The notes beneath the pieces are model-generated. The model did not search any database, was not told the origin of the DNA, and saw nothing but the letters and a program-made list of their open reading frames with translations. From Carboxylicivirga caseinilyticus (GTDB lineage: Bacteria > Bacteroidota > Bacteroidia > Bacteroidales > Marinilabiliaceae), in NCBI GenBank assembly GCA_025499705.1, contig JAFMVE010000054.1, forward strand, positions 1 to 36,110: DNA of 36,110 nt, given 5' to 3'. Positions within the stretch are counted from its first letter, which is position 1. Each line of letters starts with the position of its first letter. This document shows, one piece after another, positions 1 to 8,830 of this stretch. The position numbers and the translations under genes were made by a program.

Positions 1-12
1 AATATATTATTA

Positions 13-49
13 TGAAAAACAAAGAGGCTAATCGGTAAAGATTAACCTC
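13..49 (-). terminator. Intrinsic terminator of the glycosyltransferase gene
   Basis: Read on the minus strand, a 10-bp stem (24-33 with 40-49, one mismatch, 6-nt loop) is followed by TTTGTTTTT. It lies about 55 bases past the stop codon of the glycosyltransferase gene, so it most likely ends that transcript. Confidence 0.75.
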
Positions 50-105
50 ATATATTTTCCTTTTTAAGTATTACTTCTGAAATCGCCTTTTTATGTCTTA
101 TTTTT

Positions 106-2295
106 TTACTTATCCTCTAATTCTTTAAAATAAGCATCCATAAAGGTAAAATGAGATAACCAATACGAACATGTACTATCTGTTCCTTTAACAGGATTAA
201 CACCTCTCAATTCCAATGCCTTATAACATCCACCTTCACTCTGATCGTAAATCGATTTCTTTAGATTATTCTCTCCCAAATACCACAAGTGAGTTTTCGA
301 TAACTGATTAAGATATAGTGGTTCTCGTGTTATCTGATAAAGCTTAGAATAACAGGCAACCATCATAAAAGCCTCATCTGCCAGTTGCTCATTATCTCCT
401 CTGATAAGTTTAACCTGTTCTTTAGTATACCCTTGAATGGCAGGATTAAATACCCCATCAGCAAACAACAGTTTTTCTATGAATCTGCATGTCCGTCTGG
501 CAGCTGACAGATAACGATTATCACCGGTAACATTGTGAGCATAAGTTAATGCCAGCGGAATCAAACCGTACTTACCTTCTAATTTATCTTCGTACCATTG
601 CCATTTAACACCTACTTCCTCAGGGATGAGTTTAAGAATATTATTGGCAAATCTTTTAACCGTTTCTATTAATTCACTATCCGGAAAACCACCTTCTAAA
701 ACATGTGATATTCCGATAATTACCGCAGCTTTTGCATGTATATCCGTAAATCCATTTTTTTGTGTAATCAATTTATTAAATAATGAATAGGCAATATCTC
801 GGATATCATTTGTTTTACTTCGCTTAAATAAACTTCCCAAAGCCCAGATGGTTCTTGCTTCACCAAATTTACAAACACCTTGCTTTTTAGACTTGTCATA
901 GTTTAAACCTTTACTCCAGGTTCCATCTTCATTTTCCATGTATTGGATAAATGATAAACACCTCTTCAGTATTTCCTCCTCCTTTTTTCCTTCAGCTGCC
1001 AATGTCAATACCTGAATAGCCATTGCATTCTCGCGCAATGAATAACCTTTCCCATAGTCTACAACACCACTTACACAATTAGATAACAACGCATTACCAT
1101 CATACATCTTAAGTAAATGATCAGGCTTCCATTCCGGTAATAATTCAGGTAGAATAAGTCCTTTCTTTGTCTTAACAGCTTCCAGCATTTCATTGTCCAC
1201 CGAATGACAAATCTTTAAAAACCGATGACCTATTTTGTCCCAGGTAAACTGCGAACCATATAAAGTTGTATTTTCACGATATGATTTTCTTTCATTTGAA
1301 CTCCTCAGTGTATTAATCACCAATTGAGATAATTCAGAAGATGATTTGAAAGCAAAGAACTGTCCTCTATCATCTTCAAGAAGAGCTTTTGCATACCAGG
1401 TTGGAGTTGATAAAATAACACTTCCGGCTCCAACAGCCAGTGTTAATGAATCATCAAAAAGATTTTGCTCTTTTATATTAGGAGCAACAAATAAATCTGC
1501 TTTTTTCAGAACACCAAAAGCTTCGTAATCATTCAGTTTTCGCTCATCAAAAACAATTTTATCTAAAACACCTCTGGATTTTGCTAGCATTAAAAGGGAT
1601 TTTCGATACTCTTCTCCTCTTAATTGTTTTTCAGAAGGATCTGTAATCCCCTGAATGAGATATATACAATCAGGATAATGATTTAATATGGAAGGTAATG
1701 CATTAATTACTGTTTCATAACCTGATTCGGGGTTTAAATAACCAGTTGAAACAATAATCTTCTTTTCATTTATTTTCAGATCATTAAAATATGAACTTGT
1801 TTCAAAATCAGCTTTTAAAGGTATACCATACTCTAAACGGAGTAACAAATCAGGATTTACTCTATAAAAGTGTTCCAGAAAATCGATTGCTAATTGACTT
1901 TTTGCCAACATTTTTATTGATCGTGCAGCCAAAGAAAGCACAACAGATCTTTCATTTACAGATGGATCATTACCAACAGAATGACAATAAGTTATCATAG
2001 GTTTATTCAAGCTATTGGCAAAGGCTAAAATATATCTGGATTCATACCCAAAATAGGCAAATTTATGATACTGCAACAAGCATATATCGGCCCAATTATT
2101 CACTTCTTCTGCCAAAGCAACAAAATGTTCATAAGTAGTTGCTTCACATCTGAAATCCTCACACTTGTTTTTATCTATTTCTTTAAGCTTAATTTCACAT
2201 CCCCCCTGCATTCGTAATGCATCAGCGATTAAATATGTATGATTGGCAATAGCTTCATTAACCTCTCGTGAAGGACTTACAATAACTATTTTCAT
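106..2295 (-). CDS. Family 4-type glycosyltransferase with C-terminal helical toroid domain
   Basis: Predicted 729-residue cytosolic protein. Residues 1-370 form a GT-B glycosyltransferase: a Rossmann-like N-half beginning KIVIVSPS, then the nucleotide-sugar-binding half (VSTGYLNPESG near 182, LTLAVGAG and STPTWYA at 284-302). The second Glu of the usual E-x7-E motif is not present. Residues 380-729 are all-helical with repeated W/Y/E-rich segments and end in a GGCYKALE...GVN..KGTDST motif; this resembles the (alpha/alpha)6-toroid partner found fused to such transferases beside GH130 phosphorylases in other bacteria (family knowledge). Donor, acceptor and product are unknown. The start is the ATG at 2295; the open frame continues upstream only to an ATT. 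It stands between two terminators and is probably monocistronic. It could equally be called a hypothetical glycosyltransferase/glycosidase-like fusion. Confidence 0.85.
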   Translation of the reverse strand: MKIVIVSPSREVNEAIANHTYLIADALRMQGGCEIKLKEIDKNKCEDFRCEATTYEHFVALAEEVNNWADICLLQYHKFAYFGYESRYILAFANSLNKPMITYCHSVGNDPSVNERSVVLSLAARSIKMLAKSQLAIDFLEHFYRVNPDLLLRLEYGIPLKADFETSSYFNDLKINEKKIIVSTGYLNPESGYETVINALPSILNHYPDCIYLIQGITDPSEKQLRGEEYRKSLLMLAKSRGVLDKIVFDERKLNDYEAFGVLKKADLFVAPNIKEQNLFDDSLTLAVGAGSVILSTPTWYAKALLEDDRGQFFAFKSSSELSQLVINTLRSSNERKSYRENTTLYGSQFTWDKIGHRFLKICHSVDNEMLEAVKTKKGLILPELLPEWKPDHLLKMYDGNALLSNCVSGVVDYGKGYSLRENAMAIQVLTLAAEGKKEEEILKRCLSFIQYMENEDGTWSKGLNYDKSKKQGVCKFGEARTIWALGSLFKRSKTNDIRDIAYSLFNKLITQKNGFTDIHAKAAVIIGISHVLEGGFPDSELIETVKRFANNILKLIPEEVGVKWQWYEDKLEGKYGLIPLALTYAHNVTGDNRYLSAARRTCRFIEKLLFADGVFNPAIQGYTKEQVKLIRGDNEQLADEAFMMVACYSKLYQITREPLYLNQLSKTHLWYLGENNLKKSIYDQSEGGCYKALELRGVNPVKGTDSTCSYWLSHFTFMDAYFKELEDK

Positions 2296-2365
2296 AAATT
2301 CGATTGTTAAATTCTTAATCAAGCAGTTTTGATTAGCTTAAGGATAAAAGTAAGGATTTTGACCT

Positions 2366-2403
2366 TAATAAAAACAAAAGAGCTGCGATAATGCAGCCCT
2401 TTT
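2366..2403 (-). terminator. Intrinsic terminator after the AsmA-like gene
   Basis: On the minus strand an 11-bp stem (2376-2386 with 2393-2403, one G-U pair, 6-nt loop) runs into TTTTGTTTTTATT, 20 bases after the AsmA-like stop codon. It separates that gene from the glycosyltransferase. Confidence 0.85.
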
Positions 2404-2423
2404 TACATAAATGATTAATTCTT

Positions 2424-4931
2424 TTATTTAAAGATGCTTTTAAATTTTTTAGTTAACTCTTCAACTTTCTTTTGCGCATCAGGATCTTCCAATAATTTCT
2501 TAACAGCCTTACCGGCTTCTTTTTCTAATTCTTTGCCAACTTCTTTCTGGGCTTTCTCAAGGTTGAGAGATAATTGAGGATCTTTTACAGTTCCTTTAAC
2601 AATTACATCAACCATTAAATCATCACCTGAAGTCGGCAGATTCATTCCCATCAAACCAGCCATATTGGCTACTTCCTGGCGTGCAACAGGCATAGTAATT
2701 CGATAATCAATTGATTGATCAACACCCTGTTTCCCTTCAATTTCAATGATTTTACCATAAACCTTTGTTTTAAAAGGTTCAACAATCACATTTCCTTTAT
2801 CGATGGTAAACTTAATATTGAAATCTTCAGCTTTCATAACTTTATATCGATCATCACGCACCAATGCTGCAATTCCATTTTGAATTTTTGAATCAGAAAC
2901 CTGTACTCCATCCGATTTAATATTTCCTCCACCATCAATACTTGACATTATTGGCATGAAATCATTCGAAAGAAGACTATAATATTTAAAATTTGGAGAC
3001 ACTAATCCTGCTGCGTTTTTGGCAATCGGCATCATCGAATCAACAACACTGAAAGAATTGGCAGCTTTATTAATATCTATGTTTTTACCAGTGAAAGCAA
3101 AATCAACAAAAGGGCGATTCATATCCGCTGTATTATATTGGCCATCCATTGTCAGTTTACCACCCATCGTATTCATATCTAACCCATCCAAAACAACAGC
3201 ACCATTCCTGACAGTAATTTTACCATCAATGTTGGTTACATCCAATTTGTCGTATTTCAAGTGCTTAATTTCGGAAGTCAACACTAAATCAAGATTTTTT
3301 GGAACTTCAATTATTTGAAGACTGATTGTATCTTCCGATTGTGTAGCCACTTCATCAGATGAATCATATAAAAATTCATTGGAATCAATAAGTAATGACT
3401 GATGACTTAATTTACCTTTCAATACACCTTCACTTAAAGCATATGACAAATAATTCTCCAATTTTCCTTTGAGTGAAAAATCACTATCTCCAATTTTTGA
3501 TTCGAAAGCTTTCAGTTCCATGTATTCTGGAGTAAATTCCATTTCTGCATCACTAATTCCAATAATATATGGCAATTCATTATCGCTATAACTAAAACCT
3601 TTCATTTTTACAGTTCCATTGGACTGAATCTCGTCATATTTATCTTCATCAATTAAGGCAGTATTACCATCAAGCGAAACATGTGCTTCAATTAAACCCT
3701 TCAGCTCAACACTATCCAGCGGAACAGCATCTTCCAGTGAATTCAGATCAATCTTCCCATCAACCTTACCTTTAAATGTTAGATTACTTACCGGTGTTGT
3801 CACAAGTAATGAGGCATCAAAAGGATTTCCTCCCAGTTCGAAATGGAATTTCTCCAGTTCACTAATGGTATTATCTGCACCTCCCCCTTGATTATTAATT
3901 TTTAGTGCCACATTAATATCATCAATCGATTTTGGCAAATCAGGATATTGAATCATACCTTCTTTTACTGTCAGATCCAGATTAAATGCAGGCAGATGCT
4001 CTTCATCGATATAATCGCCCTTCACAATTCCAGTTAACAACAATTCTCCATCTGTTTTTAAATTCTCCAAATCCTTCATGTACACTTCCGGCACCAGGGC
4101 AAGCAATGATTTAAAGTCAGTATTTTTAGTTTTCATTGATAGATCAATGGCATATCTGTCATCCAGCACACCAACAGAACCATCTAACTGTAATGCCATT
4201 TTATTAACTCTCAAGTCATTTTCTTTCAAAGTAAACAGCATCTTCTCCAAATTGGCGTTAATAATAGCGTCCAATCCCATTTGAGTATTATTCAAATATT
4301 TGATACCATCATACTCAACTGAAACACCCGAGATTTCAGTATTAACCTTAATATTAGTAACGATGTCTGACATATCACCCGACATATTCATATTAAATCC
4401 ACTGATTCTGCTTTTCAAAGCCATTGTGTTATCAACATATTCAATAGACGCATCTGTTACCTTAAAAGACTTGAGCAGAACTTTAAAACTTTCTTCCTGC
4501 GATTCAACAGACTCTTCATCAACTACATCTTCCGTAGTTTCTTTCATGATATTCCAGTTAGCCGTCGAATCAGCCAAAACAATTGCATTTAGCTTTATCT
4601 TGTCGAGTAACACTGAATTCACTTCAACATCTCCCGAAATAGCACTGATCAAGTCAACCTTCACTGAGAATTCATTAAAGGAAAGCAATGTATCCTTTTC
4701 AAAAGGTTCGTTTCCAACAATACTTAATCCATTTAAACCTATGTAAATATTCGGAAATCCTTTTATAAAAGATAAAGAGAAAGATTCGTAATCAACTCTG
4801 GCATTTACCTGTTTATTAATTTCCTCTTTTACCACACTTTCAATCTTTCCTTTAAATAAAAATGGAAGAATCAATAACAGAATAAAAACACCCAGTATAA
4901 TTCCCAATAAAATCTTTAATACTTTATTCAT
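2424..4931 (-). CDS. AsmA-like inner-membrane-anchored envelope protein
   Basis: Predicted 835 residues. One N-terminal membrane helix (about residues 5-27) is followed by a large beta-rich periplasmic part built of repeated strands such as DGSVGVLDDRYAIDLSMK and MGGKLTMDGQYN, typical of the AsmA/TamB/YhdP superfamily. The last 50 residues are a charged amphipathic helix rich in Glu and Lys. Known members form long hydrophobic grooves and are thought to affect outer-membrane lipid traffic and assembly; that role is inferred here. The ATG at 4931 is chosen: the frame extends 11 codons further to a TTG, but the ATG puts the membrane helix at the usual distance. A perfect -7 element lies 39 bases upstream. 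It is divergent from the first C69 peptidase gene and has its own terminator. Confidence 0.85.
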   Translation of the reverse strand: MNKVLKILLGIILGVFILLLILPFLFKGKIESVVKEEINKQVNARVDYESFSLSFIKGFPNIYIGLNGLSIVGNEPFEKDTLLSFNEFSVKVDLISAISGDVEVNSVLLDKIKLNAIVLADSTANWNIMKETTEDVVDEESVESQEESFKVLLKSFKVTDASIEYVDNTMALKSRISGFNMNMSGDMSDIVTNIKVNTEISGVSVEYDGIKYLNNTQMGLDAIINANLEKMLFTLKENDLRVNKMALQLDGSVGVLDDRYAIDLSMKTKNTDFKSLLALVPEVYMKDLENLKTDGELLLTGIVKGDYIDEEHLPAFNLDLTVKEGMIQYPDLPKSIDDINVALKINNQGGGADNTISELEKFHFELGGNPFDASLLVTTPVSNLTFKGKVDGKIDLNSLEDAVPLDSVELKGLIEAHVSLDGNTALIDEDKYDEIQSNGTVKMKGFSYSDNELPYIIGISDAEMEFTPEYMELKAFESKIGDSDFSLKGKLENYLSYALSEGVLKGKLSHQSLLIDSNEFLYDSSDEVATQSEDTISLQIIEVPKNLDLVLTSEIKHLKYDKLDVTNIDGKITVRNGAVVLDGLDMNTMGGKLTMDGQYNTADMNRPFVDFAFTGKNIDINKAANSFSVVDSMMPIAKNAAGLVSPNFKYYSLLSNDFMPIMSSIDGGGNIKSDGVQVSDSKIQNGIAALVRDDRYKVMKAEDFNIKFTIDKGNVIVEPFKTKVYGKIIEIEGKQGVDQSIDYRITMPVARQEVANMAGLMGMNLPTSGDDLMVDVIVKGTVKDPQLSLNLEKAQKEVGKELEKEAGKAVKKLLEDPDAQKKVEELTKKFKSIFK

Positions 4932-4969
4932 ATCCAGTACATAATTATTAATTGATGTTTGCAATAATT

Positions 4970-4977
4970 CAAATTTA
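4970..4977 (-). promoter_or_regulatory. Candidate -7 element of the AsmA-like gene
   Basis: Minus-strand TAAATTTG matches the Bacteroidota -7 consensus TAnnTTTG at every fixed position and sits 39 bases before the ATG. No clear -33 TTTG is visible. Confidence 0.5.
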
Positions 4978-5049
4978 TAAAATCAAAACGTTTTACTGCT
5001 TCTTAATATTTTAAAAGAACTAAAAAGATGTACTACCGTTTACATTTTA

Positions 5050-5057
5050 TATTTTTG
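5050..5057 (+). promoter_or_regulatory. Candidate -7 element of the first C69 peptidase gene
   Basis: TATTTTTG matches TAnnTTTG and lies 45 bases before the ATG at 5102. The -33 region has no good TTTG. Confidence 0.5.
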
Positions 5058-5101
5058 TTTTTCGCGTTTCAAACATAAACATACTAAAACAATTGATTCA
5101 T

Positions 5102-6679
5102 ATGCAAGCTCAATTAGCCTTAATCTCACTGTTTACACTAGTACAAGTAACGCTTTCAGCTCAAATTAAAGCAGACTGGGAAGCCGGAGTACCTGAAGGA
5201 TGCACTACCATTACGGTTGGTAAAAAAGCTACATTCGATGGTTCAGTAATGACTTCGCATACAGATGACAGTCACAGAACCCGATCATGGGTAAACATAG
5301 TTCCCGGTGAAAAACATGGAAGACGTGATAAAGTAACCATGTACAAACGCGAAAATGATGATTCGCGAAAAATGCCTGCCTATAAACATGTTGAAGTTGG
5401 TCACATACCTCAGGTAAAAGAGACTTATGGATATATCAACTCCGCCTATCCATGCATGAATACCAAACAGTTAGCTATTGGCGAATCTACTTTTGGAGGA
5501 AGAGAATGCCTGGTTTCGGAAAAAGGATTGATTGATTGTCAAAGACTGATACAATTAATGTTACAGCGATGTTCAACTGCACGTGAAGCAATTAAAATGA
5601 CCGACGATCTGACTCAAAAATACGGATATAGCGATTATGGCGAATGCCTTACCATTGCAGATAAAAAAGAAGTTTGGCATCTGGAAATAGTTGGACCCGG
5701 AAAAGACAATGTAGGATCTATTTGGGTAGCTCAACGGGTACCCGACGATCATATTAGTGTTAATGCCAATGCTGCACGCATACAGGAGATTGACACAACC
5801 AATACCGACTACTATATGTATTCGAAAAACCTGTTTGATATGGCACGCGATAGTTCATGGTATTCTTCATCAGAACCATTCCGCTTTGCTGATGCTTATG
5901 CACCTGAGGGAAGAGAATCGAAAGCAGCAACCCGTCGTGAATGGAGAGTATTGAGTCTTGCTGCACCATCGTTACATCTTGACCCGGAAGCCAGAGATTA
6001 TCCTTTTTCGGTTAAGCCTGATGACAAAATCACATTGGAAAAGATGGTTGATATGTTCAAGGATTATTACGAAGGAACACCATACGACATGGTTGGTCAT
6101 ATGAAAAAAGTGACGGAGGATGGAGATACCATTCCTCATCCTTATGCTAATCCTTTTATGCCTTACGATAAATACGATTTACATAATATAAACGGAGGAT
6201 GGGGCAAATTAGGTGAAAGAACTATTGCTCGTTGGTACACCATGTATGGAACCATTACTCAAAGTCGTGATTGGCTGCCTGATGAAATTGGCGGAGTTGT
6301 TTGGTTTGCTCAGGATAATATTGCAACTTCTGTTTACATACCGATCTATTGTTGTGTTTCTGATTTACCAGAATCCTATAAAACCCCCGGTAGAAATGGA
6401 TTCAACAGAAATTCAGCATGGTGGGCATTTAATCGATTGAGTACACTGGCTTCATTGAGATGGAACGATGCCCGACATGACGTAGATAAGGAGTTTATAC
6501 CACTTCAGAAAGAAATATTTGAAAAACAGACTGAGACAGAACGAAACGCCATGAGTATGAATCCTAAACAAACCATTGCTTTTCTGACAAGATACACAAG
6601 TGAATGGGGAAATAAAGTAGTTAATAAAGCCTGGCAAACAGGTGATGATTTATGGACTAAATATGATGAGAAATTTTAA
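5102..6679 (+). CDS. Secreted C69-family dipeptidase (pro-segment type)
   Basis: Predicted 525 residues. A signal peptide (about 1-20, ending LSAQ) leads to a 13-residue segment and then Cys34 in the GCTTI motif, followed by DGSVMTSHTDDSH; this is the N-terminal nucleophile region of peptidase family C69 (dipeptidase A, Ntn-hydrolase fold). Further family signatures are GESTFGGRE, ARVQEI-like substrate-site residues, and GGVVWFAQDN in the C-terminal half. Members remove N-terminal dipeptides or small residues; export suggests periplasmic peptide breakdown. Because Cys34 is not at the signal cleavage site, activation probably needs removal of the short pro-segment, as in other Ntn hydrolases (inference). 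The ATG at 5102 is used instead of a TTG nine bases earlier since it begins a clean signal peptide. A paralogue lies at 8831-10513. A terminator follows directly. Confidence 0.9.
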   Translation: MQAQLALISLFTLVQVTLSAQIKADWEAGVPEGCTTITVGKKATFDGSVMTSHTDDSHRTRSWVNIVPGEKHGRRDKVTMYKRENDDSRKMPAYKHVEVGHIPQVKETYGYINSAYPCMNTKQLAIGESTFGGRECLVSEKGLIDCQRLIQLMLQRCSTAREAIKMTDDLTQKYGYSDYGECLTIADKKEVWHLEIVGPGKDNVGSIWVAQRVPDDHISVNANAARIQEIDTTNTDYYMYSKNLFDMARDSSWYSSSEPFRFADAYAPEGRESKAATRREWRVLSLAAPSLHLDPEARDYPFSVKPDDKITLEKMVDMFKDYYEGTPYDMVGHMKKVTEDGDTIPHPYANPFMPYDKYDLHNINGGWGKLGERTIARWYTMYGTITQSRDWLPDEIGGVVWFAQDNIATSVYIPIYCCVSDLPESYKTPGRNGFNRNSAWWAFNRLSTLASLRWNDARHDVDKEFIPLQKEIFEKQTETERNAMSMNPKQTIAFLTRYTSEWGNKVVNKAWQTGDDLWTKYDEKF

Positions 6680-6700
6680 TCGATAAGAGATTTATACTTA

Positions 6701-6742
6701 AACTGTGATTCTGTAATTTAACGGGATCACAGTTTTTTATTT
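6701..6742 (+). terminator. Terminator between converging peptidase and kinase genes
   Basis: A 9-10-bp stem (6701-6709 with 6726-6734, 16-nt loop) is followed by TTTTATTT on the plus strand, 21 bases after the peptidase stop. The T-run overlaps the stop codon of the minus-strand kinase. The minus strand lacks a T-run, so it should act mainly on the peptidase transcript. Confidence 0.8.
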
Positions 6743-8545
6743 AGGCAAGTATACTTTAAACTCGGTGCCTACCCCAATTTCGCTTTCCACTTTTATCTTA
6801 CCACCATTTTTTTCAACAAGTTCACGCGATAAATTTAATCCAATACCGGTTCCTTTTTCCTGTGCTGTACCAGCTGTTGCCATAAACTCACCAATATCAA
6901 AAAGATTAGCCAATTTCTGGGGTTTAATGCCAATACCGGTATCTTTTATTGACAATATCTCATAACTACCATTACTAAAACAAGAGCAGATGACCTTCCC
7001 TTCCGAATCGGTAAACTTTATACCATTATGGACCAGATTGCGAATAACAAAACGCATCATTTCCATATCGGCTTCAATATAAATATCTGAATCCACCTCA
7101 TTTATCAATTCTACACCTTTTTCATTAGCCTGTATAACAAAACTATCGAAAGCTTCTAAAACCAATGAAGACAATTGCATTTTTTGCTTCGACACAGTCA
7201 TATGTCCTAATTGCGATTTTGCCCAGATCAGTAGATCATCTAAAAGCTTGTATAAATTTTCACTCGATGACAAAATTCGCTCGACATATTCCTTTATTTG
7301 GTCTTTGCTATATTGATCAATATTTTTTCTTAATAAGGTAGCAAAACCTAAAATGGCATTAAAAGGATTTTTAACATCATGAGCAATAATAGAAAATAAC
7401 TTATCTTTCGTGTTATTCAGTTTCTTAAGGTTATCTTCTGTTTGCTTCACAGCTGTTATATCCATGGCTACAGACTGAAATTCAAAAATTTTGCCATTAG
7501 AATCAATTAACGCCCTATCGAGGCGGTGAAGCCATCTTATGGAACCATCTTTTAATACTACACGTAATTCAACCTCACTATATGGATTTTCAGGGGTTAA
7601 ATTTTGAATACTACCCCAAACTTCATTACGTTCTTCTTCAGGAATCTGATTCAGAAAACTGGTTCCCACCAAATCACTGTGTTGTTCTTCAAAAAAGCTA
7701 CAATATTGATAATTCACATATCGTAATATTCCGTTTTCATCATAACGACTGATTAAGGCCGGGGAGTCCTCAACAACTTTAAAATATCGCTCCTCACTGT
7801 CTTCTAAGGCTTTAATTGAAGACATGTAATGACTGACATCATAAAAGAAAATACAGATATTGTCTTTACCAAAGGGAAATGACCTGAATCGAAGATACTT
7901 ACCTATTTCCTTTAAATGAGTTTCAAAAGAAAACTTTCGATTAAGCATAATACTTAAACGTTCAGGCGTAATAGCCTCTTCGGGCATAAACTCTTTAATG
8001 GTTAGTCCAACCAATCCTAATTTGTCTGTTATTCGTCCTGCAGAAGGATTTGCTTTTATAATTAACAAATCTTCGAGTTTATCTTCATCAACGTAAATAG
8101 GTTCAACAATAGCAATTCCAACAGGTGAGTTTGAGAATAATTCTTCCAGGAAATAATGATCCTTTTCGATCTGATCAGAAATGGCTCTTTGATTGGTAAC
8201 ATCCTCTTTAATTGCAAGAAATCCAGTAATTATGCCAAAATCATTTTTTACAGGATTTATTGTAGCCCTTTCCCAAATATATTTACCAGTTTTCGTTCTG
8301 TTACGAAAGATACCTTCCCAGTTTTCACCATTTTTAATGGTGTTCCACATCTCGGAGTAAAATTGATCGTCGTGGTATCCGGTATTAAAAAAACGTGAGT
8401 TTTGGCCCAATATTTCCTCTTCTGTATATCCATACCTCTTAACAAAGGCATCATTGACATACAAAATAGTTCCCCGATCATCAGTAAATACAATGATTCT
8501 CGCGGATTGATCCAAGGCTGCTCTCAACTCACCAGAAATCCCCAT
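6737..8545 (-). CDS. Cytosolic multi-PAS sensor histidine kinase (orphan)
   Basis: Predicted 602 residues with no membrane helix. Residues 10-120 are a PAS/PAC sensor (TDDRGTILYVNDAF, then FLAIKEDVT); 125-245 a second, divergent PAS-like region; 255-370 a third PAS/PAC (YDENGILRYVN...MDITAVK). The dimerisation and phosphoacceptor helix carries His389 in AHDVKNPF. The ATPase domain shows an N box (NLVHNGIKF, about 503-511), G1 DTGIGI (535-540) and G2 GTGIGL (565-570). All catalytic motifs look intact. No receiver domain or response regulator lies nearby, so its partner is unknown. It sits between two secreted C69 dipeptidase genes and is transcribed divergently from the second; a link to peptide supply is only a guess. 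Ligand or cofactor of the PAS domains cannot be read from sequence. Confidence 0.92.
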   Translation of the reverse strand: MGISGELRAALDQSARIIVFTDDRGTILYVNDAFVKRYGYTEEEILGQNSRFFNTGYHDDQFYSEMWNTIKNGENWEGIFRNRTKTGKYIWERATINPVKNDFGIITGFLAIKEDVTNQRAISDQIEKDHYFLEELFSNSPVGIAIVEPIYVDEDKLEDLLIIKANPSAGRITDKLGLVGLTIKEFMPEEAITPERLSIMLNRKFSFETHLKEIGKYLRFRSFPFGKDNICIFFYDVSHYMSSIKALEDSEERYFKVVEDSPALISRYDENGILRYVNYQYCSFFEEQHSDLVGTSFLNQIPEEERNEVWGSIQNLTPENPYSEVELRVVLKDGSIRWLHRLDRALIDSNGKIFEFQSVAMDITAVKQTEDNLKKLNNTKDKLFSIIAHDVKNPFNAILGFATLLRKNIDQYSKDQIKEYVERILSSSENLYKLLDDLLIWAKSQLGHMTVSKQKMQLSSLVLEAFDSFVIQANEKGVELINEVDSDIYIEADMEMMRFVIRNLVHNGIKFTDSEGKVICSCFSNGSYEILSIKDTGIGIKPQKLANLFDIGEFMATAGTAQEKGTGIGLNLSRELVEKNGGKIKVESEIGVGTEFKVYLPK

Positions 8546-8557
8546 ATACCTCTATCT

Positions 8558-8590
8558 CAAATTTAAATCCAAATACCTGTGAATTGCAAC
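8558..8590 (-). promoter_or_regulatory. Candidate promoter of the PAS kinase gene
   Basis: Minus-strand -7 element TAAATTTG (8565-8558) matches the consensus exactly, and GTTG at 8590-8587 lies 21 bases upstream in the -33 position. It would give a very short leader before the ATG at 8545. Confidence 0.5.
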
Positions 8591-8789
8591 CATCATTACC
8601 CAAATGGTGTGCAAAACTCATATTACAAGTAATACAACATTAGCGAATTCCGGTGAAAGAGACAAATTTAAATGAATAAGTTTTAATTAATTGGATGTTA
8701 TTTATTCTTAAAATAATACTACACTAAACTCATTTGGACTATAAAACCGATAACCTAACAAAACTCATACTCTGCCAAAGCAGAATTCT

Positions 8790-8797
8790 TATATTTG
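8790..8797 (+). promoter_or_regulatory. Candidate -7 element of the second C69 peptidase gene
   Basis: TATATTTG is a perfect TAnnTTTG match 34 bases before the ATG at 8831. No convincing -33 element. Confidence 0.55.
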
Positions 8798-8830
8798 CCA
8801 TTCAATGAACCAATATAAAACATTTTGAAG

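Noticed and set aside
2296-2322. Extension of the glycosyltransferase N-terminus by nine codons
   Set aside because: The upstream end is an ATT codon and the added residues precede the natural KIVIVSPS strand; the ATG at 2295 is a better start.
4300-4746. 148-codon open frame opposite the AsmA-like gene
   Set aside because: It is antisense to a well-supported gene, Ser/Thr-rich from complementary codons, and resembles no family.
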